Positions 52,001-64,000 of a DNA stretch of 64,000 bases are shown in pieces. This stretch comes from Litomosoides sigmodontis (taxonomy: Eukaryota; Nematoda; Chromadorea; Rhabditida; Onchocercidae): assembly GCA_963070105.1 (NCBI GenBank), contig OY718804.1, positions 2,582,817 to 2,646,816 of the forward strand, given 5' to 3'. Every line of letters begins with the position of its first letter. The stretch's first letter is position 1. Made by a program: the position numbers and the translations under genes. The notes beneath the pieces are model-generated. The model was not told where the DNA came from. It saw only the letters and a program-made list of their open reading frames with translations, and did no database searches.

Positions 52001-55000
52001 GTACTACCAGTTTAAACTTTTTAAATTCCTTAATATGTTAACAAAACGCACAATTTAGTCGGTAAAGCTTCTAGAAAAGAAAAAAATTTATTAGATTACA
52101 AAAAATGCAAATTTTAGACAGATAAATGATAAACATCAAACCCATAACAAACCCACCCAATGACTTATACCAACCTTTTCGAATTAAAAAGAAAAAATTG
52201 AATATGCCTAATCGTTTAAGATGACGAGACATCATGATCATGCCGAAAATTTTACTAGCGACGTCCTAGCACATATATACCCATTCCTTATACGGCAATC
52301 TGTATACTACGGTAAATCTATATCCGAGCCTCATTACATTCTTCGTGGAGTTGAAATGACCTCATTAGATAAACAATACAATAATTCAAGCCAATGTTAT
52401 GGTTCATGAACAGCACACATAAATTTTTTGATACACAAGTGAAACAAAAAAGAACAAGAGACATACCCAAAATTAGCAAACATTTGGCCGGTGACTCCGG
52501 CACCAGATAATTCGATGCCTACTCCCTCAGTTTCTTGCAGAACGACCTGTTCCGGAAGTCCGGTACCGAGTGACGCATTTGGTGGAATGATTGTTTCTGT
52601 TCCAGCCTAACAGAAGCAACAAAACTATTTGCTGTTCACAAACAAGCCGATTTATTCTTATTTTGTATAAACTAATAAGAAATCATCCCAACTCAGAATG
52701 AGACGACACTGGTAGTAGGTTATCGGAAATTTGTAAGAAATTTAAGACATTATTTTCTCCCAAATACTGTGCCCTTCGAACCCGAAAAGTGTAGTCCACA
52801 GCGATTCAAGAAGTTTTCTTCGCGCTTCAAGTTTTACAACCTTGTAACGCAACGGATAAAGATGAAAACGATAACGACAACGGATCTAGTAGCTTGTTGG
52901 ATGGAGGAAATTCATTTTATCATACAAGGCTACGCGCAATCACAAGTACTACTATTTTTCTAATTTAGAGACCCATCCAATTAAAGAAAATGTTTGGAAA
53001 AGCAAATCGATACAACTAAGCGACATAACAGATAATAAATACAGAGATAATTATTACTTAATTCCTTTCGCTGTACCTTTTCGTGTGCAAGGTACTAGTC
53101 ATGCAATCTATAAACTTTTCGTTTCTAAAAACATGCAACAGGCGAATCCACTGGAACACAGTTTCATAACTTACATTACATTGTGTCCATATTTTTTAAC
53201 AAGACCTTATCCCAATCTACAGTTATTCATGCATTTAACCAAGCAAATACGAATATGTGATTGAGGATTCGAATACAAACATTGGAAAAGACGAATCAGA
53301 AAACTATAGAACTAACTGAAACGAAATTAACACCACATAATTCATTTTTTAAGTCACATACAACACTGTACTTACCCCAAACGCAATGTTACTGCAGCGC
53401 TTCGCGATTCGCTCAAAAGACTTTGCTCCTCTTCAGGAATAAAGCGTTGATTTTCTTCTTTTCTTCTACACCGCCACCTACCACATTCCACCTGCATCGT
53501 TCAGAAAGCTCAGCTTTAGAAGGCATACAGAAGTACTATGCAATGAAGAAAGCAAAAGTGCTATTCATGACACATAAACTGGTGCTAATAGTAATAATTT
53601 TCTTAAGCATTCATAAGCAAGCGCAAAAAAATTTTTGGTAAGATACGTTATTGACAAAATGCTTTTCCTGAAAGATCGCAACCACGATTAACATTTCGTC
53701 AAAAAAACCAGTGGTTCGTGCAATCAGTGGTTTCTACTGCAGACTACTATTGTTAAAAATCAGTACGAAAAGGGTTCACTTCAATTAGTGCTAACACCTT
53801 ATAAAACGTCTGTATTACAATTATTATTTCAAAAAGAGAATCAAAGAATGGAATGTATTATTACGTTAACGCTAATAATGAGAAAAAGTAACAAATTAGA
53901 TGGTAAGATCGCTTTAGAGCTAGTGATAAATTCGTGATGCTTTGAATCGTAACATAACAATCGTAATACGATGAAAATCGCAACACGAGCGCCAATGTCA
54001 AGGATCCAAGTATAGCATAAAGTGAAAGCTCCACAGATGTAACTTTTCCATGATGAAACATTGGAAGCTTTAGCTCATATAGAGAGTTAGTTTCAAGGGA
54101 AAGGTGGGAGTTGGGGCGGAGGAGTTGGTCTAATCACGAATCTGAATTAAAAAGGTGTTACTGGATAACGTAAATTTCAGGAAAAGCACTTCGAAAAGAA
54201 TGTAGAACAAATCCAACACTAACAACTATGTTAATAAAAATACTGCAAATGCATTAGGAATTAACTCTAATAATGTCAAAAACTAATTCACAACAACCTC
54301 TGACAGAAGTTGCACAAAACAACTACTGCAAAACAAATATATGGACATTCATGCCCATTGTTTCTTTATGTATTTGTTTAACGAGAAACCGAGAGTTTAC
54401 AAAACCTGAGATCGCTTAAGACCAAACTCATCGAGTTCGAAGGGTTCATCGGTTTCACAAACTCTTTTACAAAATCTAAGGTTTGCGTAGCTTTTGGTAA
54501 ATTTATTTCAACCATTTGTTGCCCTTTTCACCGGTTTCTTACTTGTCAAATTATCCTACCACTCAGCCTACGTTACTTTAAATCAGACTTTTCCAAGATC
54601 ATTTGATTCATTTGATTGGGAAGAAATTAAAAGATCCTACTACTTCTTTTATGCTGACCTAATCATTTCTCTAATTATGTCTAAATTAACTCTATAAAAT
54701 TTGATCTATAAATAAAGCCATAACCCATCAATAGTACCTCTTCAAAGAACTGTTGTGTTTTTCGAAGAATGTGTTTCAGTTCCGTTAATTCCGAAAAATT
54801 CTTCTTCAGCATTTCTTCATTTTGATTAACTTCTCGTAATTCATTCTCTAATTTTTCGAATGTTGCCTGTAACAGTTGGAAAAATAACTGGAAAAATGCA
54901 ACAGCTTTAATCTAAGTGACATAACGAACTTATTTTTTCTGATTTTTTTTATTCCTATTCTTTCACATACCTCTAAATCATTCATTTCTTTCGGTTGTGG

Positions 55001-55654
55001 TGCATCTGGATTCTCACCTGTGTCCAACATTGGTATTAAGTCTTTTTTGATTTCACGCTCCAAAAATCCTGGAAAAAAGTTGGCTACCATAATTTTTCAA
55101 CAACTGCTATCACACCACACCTTACTTCATATTTTAATGGAAGCGAACAAAGACATACGCTATGTTCTCAATAATTACACACTGAAGAAGTGTTGTATAC
55201 GATGAAAAACAATATAATTGAATGTATACGTCACCAGAGGAAGTTACTACAACAGTACATTTTCTATTTTCTCAAGTTGGAAACGATAAACATACTTAAT
55301 TTTCGTTCCATTTCGTCACATCTTCGTACTTCATTTACAAATTTCCGTTGAAAAGCGCTTACATCTGGATTGAGCTGAAGTATGAAGTAATAACTAATGT
55401 TACATATATAATCATTTTAACAAAAATGATACAATGAATTATTTATTGTCAAATATCGTTACGTATCAGTTTGTGATCGAAGATAAAAAGTGACCCAAGC
55501 AATCATATATGTTAACTTTAGAGCGAAACAAACATACATCACGGAACTGCACAAGACCCAATTCACCCAGTTCTGCAACGCATGTATACGCCGCTTCCGT
55601 TTGCAGGAATAATTGCGCTAAGCACATTTCTTCGCTTCGATAAAGCGAATCCAT
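46038..55654 (-). CDS. V-type proton ATPase V0 subunit a
   Basis: Exons in phase: 55654-55538, 55374-55296, 55068-54971, 54866-54738, then 53491-53376 or 52606-52467, 51423-51297, 51129-51047, 50971-50839, 50728-50555, 50434-50281, 50041-49902, 49667-49464, 49376-49222, 48928-48808, 48369-48205, 47999-about 47877, (47776-47706), 47614-47472, 47043-46957, 46860-46743, 46480-46309 and 46143-46038 (TAA), roughly 900 aa. It starts [20 protein letters not shown], typical of the family. The N-terminal half is the cytosolic stalk domain ([54 protein letters not shown]). From [16 protein letters not shown] it becomes membrane-spanning. The proton-path arginines are in [16 protein letters not shown] and in LHALRLHW. 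It belongs with worm UNC-32/VHA-5/6/7; which paralogue is not decided. The linker exons between 47877 and 47472 do not all join in phase. Confidence 0.92.
52467..52606 (-). CDS. V-ATPase a subunit, candidate alternative exon (form 1)
   Basis: Acceptor CTGTTAG, donor GG|GTATGT. It starts in phase 0 and ends two bases into a Gly codon. It encodes about 46 residues ([16 protein letters not shown], then an acidic stretch and GQMFANFG) running into FVAGII. Either this exon or 53491-53376 fits between exons 54866-54738 and 51423-51297. Confidence 0.7.
53376..53491 (-). CDS. V-ATPase a subunit, candidate alternative exon (form 2)
   Basis: Acceptor CGATGCAG, strong donor GG|GTAAGT. It starts in phase 0 and ends two bases into Gly, exactly like 52606-52467. 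The peptide is about 38 residues and includes [20 protein letters not shown] then LG before FVAGII, resembling the acidic linker ending in LGF found in other subunit a proteins. Using both exons together would break the reading frame (GG followed by G of the next exon), consistent with mutual exclusion. Confidence 0.6.
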
Positions 55655-56398
55655 CTTGGAGCGATATAAGAATGCTAGAAATCTTTCTAGTAAAATATAC
55701 GCGTGTGTTAATTCAACAATTTTCATCCATTACTGCAAGTGTTTCGTATTTTCTCGAAGGAGAGAAGCAGGAAACAGTTACTCGACTCACGTGAATTACT
55801 TAGAAGCTATCAATTAGATTAAATCAATTGAATTAAATTTCGGATAGAAGCAGTGAAATAATACACGCCAAAAATGTCACACAATTTGGCTTTATAATTT
55901 AATCATTTGACAAAAAAAAAATGCATGAACAATGATGTGATGATAAACAATTGTTACAATGAAAATAAGGAGTGGAGAGAGTAGTAGCAACTAACTTGTT
56001 GGTAGTAATACCCGTGAAAAAAAACCTCTTTGCCTCCTTCCTTCACCCTCACCTTCCCTTTCTAGTTTCCAGCACGTACGTTTACGTGACACGCCACCAA
56101 CGAGACCACCACACCTCCACAATAACGAACCGGCATCTCGATGAAAATTTCAGAAATCACTAGAGATTAACGCTTGCTCTATCATTTCTACACATCTTAT
56201 TTCATTCTCAGCTACTTTAATTATTTTGTTTAAATTATTTTATCGTAATTTAGGAAAGAAAATTTTCGACACTAAAATGTCTTATTTGAATATTGTTTGC
56301 GCAATCACATTTTCAATATATATACTTTTTTTTAAACTTGATACAATCTACCACTTCACTTCATTTGTCATAATTTTGTTGAATTTTCAAAGTTAGAT

Positions 56399-56423
56399 GG
56401 GGGGGGGGGGGGGAGCGGGCGGG
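56399..56423 (+). other. Poly-G tract with G-quadruplex potential
   Basis: Fifteen consecutive Gs followed by AGCGGGCGGG, about 745 bp upstream of the V-ATPase start codon (which reads on the minus strand, where this is poly-C). Homopolymers this long are also prone to assembly error. Confidence 0.6.
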
Positions 56424-56539
56424 AAAAAGAAAGAGAAACTGCAAACTGCAGCACAAATAAAAGTGCCATGTAGAAACAGCAAAAAATTTTGCACGTTATG
56501 ATGCACACCAATTTCAGGATTGGTTTAAATCGATTACAG

Positions 56540-57109
56540 GTTAGCTAGCTGGATGGAATCTCAGCTGCATGAGCAGATGATTCAGGTGAAGGCTCGGATG
56601 GAGGATGTCATACATCAGCGAATTAATTTTACGAGTTTAAGTGCGCAAGATGAAACTAGCGGGAGGGAAATGGATGAGCGGTCGTATGGCAAAAATGCAG
56701 TAGCTGCTAATAATGGAGGCACAAATCGATTTGTAGCTTATTTTAAGGCTTTTAGAGGCACGTGAAGCTACCATACACAGGCCTAGTCGATAAGGTAATG
56801 CCAGCGCTGTTCCGACCTATCCCATTCAGTTGGGAAAACATTCAGTGCAAATTTATCGCTAATTGATCGATCGTTGTTGAATGCATCAAAAATTTCAATT
56901 ATATGTGGTAAAATTAGCATTCGTGTTAAATTCGTTGAATATAAAAATTAAAATTGAAATTTTGCTTTTTTTTCCATTTTCGGCAAACATCGTCAAAATT
57001 AGTCTCATTGAAAAAAAAAAATTTTACTATTTCTCCAAAATTTCAGCGTCTCTACACACCGTTCGATGATGCGACGAAATTTAATCTTTTAAAATTTAAT
57101 TCAATTTAG
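56540..57109 (+). CDS. Candidate 3' part of a small gene
   Basis: Exon 56540-56732 (acceptor TTACAG, donor TTT|GTAGCT) joins in phase 0 to 57047-57109 (acceptor TTTCAG, stop TAG). The peptide runs LASWMESQLHEQMIQVKARM, then a Gly/Asn-rich segment, then RLYTPFDDATKFNLL. The exon is clearly less AT-rich than its surroundings, and the MESQLHEQ.. part could be a short coiled coil. The first codon is split, so an upstream exon (or use of the ATG at 56553) is required. I do not recognise the product; it may be a chance open frame. Confidence 0.25.
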
Positions 57110-58097
57110 TTCAATTAATTTTGCCAAAATTCCATTAAAATTACTTGTCGTTCTAATTTTTTTCCATTTAAAAGCAAAAAATTCATTTTTCAAATTATCA
57201 TTTTATTAATCTTATTTCGCACAAATGCCACTATTCATCGTTATTTTGATACTGAATTGACAAAGTATTTTGATATTAAAAATGAATAAAATTAATTTCG
57301 GATTAACTTTGAGTAATTTTAAATCTGATTTGAAACTGTTTAGAATTTTGTTAGCTTTCTGAGTGAAAATTAAACAGTGACTCGTTCAAAGCTAATTAGT
57401 AGATGAAGCAATCTGCATCGATCAGTGAATCTGACTGCTTCTACCAGAGGCATGCATTGCTCAATGAATGAGTTAATTTGGTGTTGAAGAACAATCATAA
57501 ATTGAAATGGAAAATTAGAAATTGAAAAACAATTAAAAGTCAACCCTATATTTTTTTTTGTTCTGCAACAGCAGTGAAATTCACTCGTCAAAAAAAAATT
57601 CATATTTCTCGAAATATCTGAGTAAACAATTGCTCTGTGAGCAGAGGGTTATTTTTGTTTTCATGGTAAATTTGTAAATTTTACTTAAAAACTTTTAATG
57701 TTGTTGTTGAGGAAGGAGGGGGGAGGACGGGTGGGAGGTGGATGATGGATGAGTGGTGTTGGTAAGAGAAAAATTAATCTGCCACGATCACTTCCATTAA
57801 TTTCAATGGCAGCAAATTTCCAGTTAATAATTATATTTTTTTTTAAAATGTTAATTTAAAAAAAAAAACTTTTTAAATGCCATTAGACGGCTTCATTTTG
57901 TGTTTGATGAGAATGTGTTTTTGACGTCAACACAATGAAGTTTCATAACAAAATCCCAATTTAACAACGAGGTGATGATGTGTTGAAATATTAAGTGTCT
58001 GATTGATACGTACGCTTCGATCGCGAATTGGATAAATAGAATTTTATCCGAATCTAATCTTCCGTTAACTTTCTTTTTTCTTTCATAAATGTAGGAA

Positions 58098-58098
<1 letters not shown>

Positions 58099-58184
<86 letters not shown>
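58099..58184. repeat. (GT)n microsatellite
   Basis: About 86 bp of GT repeat with one TATG interruption. Confidence 0.95.
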
Positions 58185-58186
<2 letters not shown>

Positions 58187-58667
58187 ATTTCTATGGCTTC
58201 TTTCTTGTCGGTTTATATTTTTAAGAATTATAACTTTCAATTCCATTAAGCTTTCTTTGCTAGTTTCACTGAATAAAAAATTTCGATGAGTGCACACCTT
58301 CTAGCAAGATGTGCACACGTACACACACCCACATACTAGTATGAGTACATATAGGTACGTATAGGATATACAGCTCCACACAAACATCTCGAGCAGTTGT
58401 GGAGAGAAAACTGAACTCAAGAATCAATCGATTTAATAAATGATTATTTTGTTAATTGAGATGGAAAAAGTGCTTTACGTTTGCTCAATTGCTCAATTGT
58501 CTAATTAATTAGTTCATTTCAAAACAAATATAATTAAAAACAAAAATTTTTTTTCCAAAAGCAATAAACATTCATTTATTCATTTTAAACTTAATACAAT
58601 TCAACTAAAAATTGTAAATTAAATTATTTGATTTTTTTTTGTTTTTTAGAACCAATAAACTTTCACT

Positions 58668-58733
58668 CACTCACTCATTCATTCATTCATTCATTCATTC
58701 ATTCATTCATTCATTCATTCATTCGTTCATTCA
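58668..58733. repeat. (ATTC)n tetranucleotide repeat
   Basis: About 16 ATTC units, preceded by CACT units and ending with an ATTCGTTC variant. Confidence 0.95.
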
Positions 58734-61700
58734 TTTGAAAGAGGTCGGAATTAGAGGGCACAATGTTTCACAAATATCATATGAAGGAGGAAATCAGCTG
58801 TTCAGTGAAACGTTTGTTGCATTGAATAACGTTTGGTGACATCACCGACGTTTTTTTAATCTTTTTTATCAGAACAAATTTACTTTAACTCATCCGCCCA
58901 CTCATCTCCCATTCGTTAATCGCATCGGTCAACAATTTGTTTTCAGATGAATGCAACTGTTTGCTTTTTTTCATTCATTAATATTTAGAAAAATTGGCAA
59001 ATATTTGCTAAATTTTAAATTGAAATTTCGCCGCAATTTCATTTGAAATCAAATTAAAATTCATCTTAAATAGGCAACCCATTTTATGCACTAAGAGCTA
59101 AATGTCATCACTCCATTTATTGCTTCTTTTTATATTATCGAGTAAGAAAATACATGATCTAATATGAAAGGGAAGATCAAAATTTTTTACTTAAATTTCT
59201 TTTTTAAGTATTCAATTTTTACAGAAATAATTTGATTCAATCATTAATCCATCCTTGTCGTTCATACTAAATTTTTCAATCGAAAAGAAAGACAACGGTG
59301 TGAGAATTTAAAGTAAAAATTACTAAATTATCACTCCAACACCTAAACACAAGGAAATTAATTTCGTCGCACTTTTTCGTGTAATATTAAAATTATAAAG
59401 TTCTAATATTTTGCATAAGCAAACTTGTTTCTTAATAAGCAGCTTATCAAAGTTTGCAAGAGTTAAAATTTTAAATTTAATGGAAATTTTTTGAGTCCAA
59501 CACAACAAAATTTATCGCAGGCAAATAAAAACATAATGACAGAGCAAAAAGCAAAAGCAAAAATAAAATATTATTAATTTTTCATTTTTATTTTTTGACA
59601 CTGCTGCTTTTTGATTTCAAATTATTTCTAATAAAATTAAATTTATCGTTTTCAATTCATTTCAGATTCACCCGCGCTCTCATCACTTACTTGCCTAACT
59701 ACTATTGGGCAGAACAGTTTTTAACTCGGTGCTAATTAAAGTGCAAGATAATTACGACGATCACTTCCTCATATTTACCTATTATTTACACAATTATATT
59801 TCATTCAAATTGCAAATGAATGAAAAAATTTAATTTTAAAATTTACGAATAAATACTTCAATAACTGAGAGAGGTAAATTGAAAAGCGAGGAAAAAAGAA
59901 AAAAGGAATCCAAAATGCTACCATTGGCTATGCAAAACAAATCAGATCGAACAAAACGGAAGAAAAAATGTTTGTTTAATTTTTATTTAATTATTAATTA
60001 TGTAGTGAATTATTTTAATTATTTAAACTTATATACATATTTTTTAATATTTTCGTGTCAAATTTCCTCCACTTCTTCATTGTTCGCATTTAAATTCTAA
60101 TAATTTTCGATAATTTAACAATACATTTCATTATGTTTGATGCTGAAAAAAATCTCAATCTCTCTCGTTGTATCGAAATATTTTCAAATGCTTCGCTAAT
60201 TCACTCACATACTTTATTTTGCTCTTTTTTTTTTTAGCAAACAAATAAACGAAAGCATTCAATGCAAACATGAATGAATGCTTGTTGAAATGAAAGAAAA
60301 TTAGTTTTAAATTTGAAAAAAAAACAAAAAGCGAAACATTTTTAACAGTAAGCCTTTCTTTTTCTTCACGCATTCAGTTCGGTTGATTTTGTCCGAAATA
60401 TCAATTTTGAATTATTGTTATTCTAAATTCGTAATTATTGTTGCTAACAACGATTGCACAACAATAAACGATAAATCTCTAATGCAATCTTACAGTGATC
60501 GACAAAATTTGATCATTATTTATCATGGAAAAAATAAAATAGCGTTTCAGTTAAAAAAGTAAAATTTGGAAAACAACTTTTTGCCAAGTATAAGTAAAAT
60601 TATTTCAATTACTATCAATTATCAATTATCACTTTCAATTAATTGTTTGCTGAATTTTATGGAAAAATTGCTAGTTAAAAAATTACAATTGTATGTGAAA
60701 ATATTTGAGCGAATAATTAAAAACGTAAAGGCAGACGTATATCAATGATTTGTAGGACGTACTGCATTTGCATATGTCATGGTTATTTCTTCGCTTGCAT
60801 TTCAATTGCTCTAATTAAAATAGCAATTTTTATTTAATTAAATCTAAATTCTTTTTTTTCTCGTAAGTTTTAGGTTAAATTACTTTGAAATATAATTTCA
60901 TCAAAGTATCGTTGTACTTTGTGCAAACAATTTTTTCACTTCCACACATTGCTTTTCAATCAGTCATCGAATGATTGTTTGTATTCGTTTTTTTTTTTTA
61001 TTATTTAACAAATGTCAATTTAGGGGAGATAGATTAGATTGATTTGGATTGAAATAGTAAGTTAATTTGACTAATTGTGATGTGTTGTAAAAGTTAGTTT
61101 AAATGTGATGGAACTGATCATCGAGGATTATTTGGAATTTTTTAAATGTAAATTTTTCTTTCACAAAATAATTACAATATTTTTGAATTAGTGAAATTAA
61201 ATCCCAATTTTAGTGCGGATTGATCTGATCTATTTTCCTGTTAAACAATTAAACATTATGTTTTTCATATTTAAACACTCACCTCACTTTACCTTCATCA
61301 TACAAAATTGAATTTCAATTTTTTGCAAAATTGAAATTATGATATGATAGATTGAAATAGCTTGTTTCAAAATTTCCTAGCATACTTGCATAGTTTGGGA
61401 TAAAACAAACTTATCAGATAATTGCCGAAATAATTTTTTAGGATTTTTCACTTATTAGAGAGAGAGAGAGGGAGAGAGAGGGGGAGGGGTGATAAGAGAA
61501 CTAAATTCATGTTTTATTTCTCTAGTAAGCGATCACTAATAAAAATCATTAAAAGGAAGACTACTCATAAATTTATGCATATAATTAATTACTCAACGAA
61601 TATTTGCATTTGTGTTTGAATGAAATCTATTTACTCATCCATCATTGTGTTACTGCAGAAATTTATTGTGAAAATTATAAAAATTTAATGAAATTAACTC

Positions 61701-63139
61701 TTAATTTAGCATTGGAGTAACAATCATTAAGCTAATTTTGTTCTTTTTTTTCTGTTAAATGATCATCGAATAACTTTACTAATAATATTCAATAAGTTAT
61801 TTATTGCTTTCATACTCGTTCATTTCTATTTTGCTAAATTTTAAGAAATTTTGCAAACTATCAATCATTATCCGATTTCATTCACTTTCAAGCTATTTCC
61901 AATCATCCATCGTCACGGACGATCACTTGAACGTTTGGAGAGGTAATGAGGGAGGAGAAGTGCTGCAAATTGCAAAATGTTAAAATGCAAAACAACAAAT
62001 GTGAAATAATTTTTGATTGATTTAATAGAAAAAACAATCAAACTTGTCAGATTGATTACGTCACTCTTATCATAGCTAACAAATAATTAAGTTTTGAGTG
62101 CATTGAAACATATCCGTTCAATTCTCACACATTGATCGGTGATGATTTGTAATTCGATGGATGTTAGCTGCTTCCTTTTAATAGAAAATGAAAAATTTAC
62201 AAAACTCTCACGAAACTTTTTTTTTCACCAAGCAAAATGTCAAATCAATGAAAATAATATCTCAAACATTCAATTAATACGCCAATTAGTATTCATATTT
62301 CATTGAAATTTCTCGCCTATCATAGATGATGACCAGTGGGACAATGTTATGCTGGAAAATAAAAGTTTATATATCAAATAACAAAAAACGTGTTAAATTA
62401 CGTAACAAGTTACACGTGAGAAAAGTTGCAAAGTTACACGTGTTACAAGCTTTAGCACTTAACGATCAACAGATAATTCTCTAAAATGTATTAAAATTTA
62501 CCACATTTTCTTCTTTTTCTTTTTTTCGTCTTTTTCTTTTCTTTTCTTTCTCTTTCTTTTTTTATTCTTTTCTTTTTTTCCCACCAAACAAAATGTGAGT
62601 GACATTGCAAATAATGCAAAAAAAAGAAAAAAGAAAGCCGACCAAATTTTCTCAGCAAAATTTACGGTCACTTTTTTTTTGAACTTTTTTTTCTCTCTTC
62701 AAAAAATAATAATTTTTGTGAAGAAATGAGACAACTGTTGATGCTTATCGTTTTACAAACATTTTTCACTCATTTCCACTGCAAATTTCGTCATTAAGTG
62801 GACAAAAAAGTATCAATTTAATCGTTTAAAATTATTTTAAAATAAATTTTAAAAAATTTTCTTTTTCACGCCATTGATCGATAATTTTTCATTTAATTCA
62901 CTTTTTAAGTGCAATCTTTTCATCTTGAATGATTGCAAATGTAAAAGAGATTTAATTACATTACAGGTGTGTGATCATTCTGACATAGCTAATGCTTATT
63001 ATTCTTTCAATACTTTGATAGTAGTAGTAAGTGATTTCAGGTTAAGCAGGCTGTTATCATCAATGATAATGGTGCATTAACAGAGCAAGCAAAATGAAGT
63101 GGTGAATTTTGCTTTTTTTTTTTACGAAATAATTTTATA

Positions 63140-63300
63140 CGCTTTTACGTTTGCTTTTTACTTTTACTTTTACTTTTACTTCTTTTATTTTTACTCTTAC
63201 TTTTACTTTTACTTTTGCTTTTACTTTTACTTTACACTTACTTTTACACTTACTTTTGTACTTGCTTTTACACTTTACGCTTTTACATTTGCACATACGT
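63140..63300. repeat. TTTTAC hexanucleotide repeat
   Basis: Imperfect tandem TTTTAC with CTTAC and TTTTGC variants. It creates Phe/Thr/Tyr-rich open frames on the plus strand that are not genes. Confidence 0.9.
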
Positions 63301-64000
63301 GACAATTACACGTCTAATACAAGAAAAAAAACATTTGTAATAATTGAAGTGCTATTTCCTTTATTTTAGATTGATCGAAATTCGAATTTTTCTTCAAAAA
63401 TTATATATTGTCTGACACAAATTATTGTCTAACTTTTTATTGCTTTAATAAAATGAGTAGGAGAGACTGATTTCAATAATATTTATAATATTCCTTAAAA
63501 TATTCATTTGCTCTCTACATTTTTCACTATTATCAATGTTGTATCAATTTATCATTTAACTCTAGTTTATCATTTTAATTAATGGAAGAGTAGAAGTAAT
63601 GAATCTGTTCTCTTTCTCTCTTCCCCCTCCACTCTCTCTCTCCCTTTCTTTTGACAATTGTTCTTCTTTGCTTAATAAAACCATTAATTAATTAATGTTT
63701 AGGATAAACTTCAAAAACAAAAAAAAAACAATAATTGCTTTTCTCTCTTGCTCTCTCTCTCTCCTCCATAATTTTTTTTTGTGTACAGTATTAGTCTGAT
63801 TTTTGTCTACAAGAACACCTGCATTAGAGGTATTTTCGTAGCAGCAAATTCACAAATTTATAACTAATTCACATCTTTGCATTTATTAATTAATTTAATT
63901 AAATCCGCTGCAAAATAGAAGTAATAAAAGTATAAAATTCCTAATTTAAAAAAAGTTTTCAACCTTACAAGAAAATATTTGTGCGTAATTTGCAAATAAT

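Larger units (their letters stand above)
55655..64000. other. Upstream/intergenic AT-rich region with repeats
   Basis: The 5' flank of the V-ATPase gene, then about 8 kb with one weak gene candidate (56540-57109). It contains a poly-G tract, (GT)n, ATTC and TTTTAC repeats and several G-rich or CT-rich runs (57713-57740, 61456-61488, 63610-63650). I found no chain of exons and no recognisable domain on either strand from 57.2 to 64 kb. Confidence 0.5.

Noticed and set aside
52763..52830. Possible third alternative V-ATPase exon ending LWTTLFG
   Set aside because: Phase would fit, but acceptor and donor (GTTCGA) are both weak and the peptide does not resemble the family linker.
63099..63369. 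Phe/Thr/Tyr-rich open frames
   Set aside because: Translations of the TTTTAC repeat.

Overview
The window looks like nuclear DNA of a nematode, probably a spirurid or filarial worm. Evidence: very AT-rich sequence, many small exons with GT..AG introns and TTTCAG/TTTTAG acceptors, many microsatellites, and genes whose best recognisable relatives are animal and nematode proteins. No bacterial, phage or organelle gene was seen. All exon models were built by hand from splice signals plus reading-phase consistency, without RNA evidence.

Layout. 1-2.5 kb: upstream DNA with a G-quadruplex-like motif. 2.5-7.7 kb (+): akap-1-like KH/Tudor mitochondrial anchoring protein. 7.7-9.7 kb: no gene seen. 9.7-19.6 kb (-): an 11-exon Ser/Gln/His-rich protein with an N-terminal basic helix, possibly the worm Mastermind analogue SEL-8/LAG-3; its first intron is 4.9 kb and holds most of the local repeats, including a 14-bp minisatellite. 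19.6-22.5 kb: microsatellite-rich upstream DNA. 22.6-25.2 kb (-): mitochondrial ribosomal protein mS31. 26.2-28.1 kb (-): mitochondrial malate dehydrogenase. 29.8-32.4 kb (-): a 26S proteasome Rpt2-type ATPase with altered pore loop and C-terminal motif. 33.1-34.5 kb (-): a Lys/Glu-rich protein of unknown function, 5' end unresolved. 37.8-41.5 kb (+): a BTB-like protein. 42.3-45.3 kb (+): a TTBK/CK1-type kinase. 46.0-55.7 kb (-): V-ATPase subunit a (UNC-32/VHA family) with two candidate mutually exclusive exons. 55.7-64 kb: mostly AT-rich intergenic DNA and repeats, plus one weak short gene candidate at 56.5-57.1 kb.

The genes do not form one pathway. Several are housekeeping (mitochondrial translation, TCA cycle, proteasome, proton pump). 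From memory, C. elegans akap-1, mdh-2, unc-32 and sel-8 all lie on chromosome III, so the window may be a piece of the conserved nematode chromosome-III linkage group. The observations I rate highest are the Rpt2-like ATPase lacking the pore-loop aromatic, the V-ATPase alternative exons, and the possible SEL-8 identity of the Gln-rich gene.
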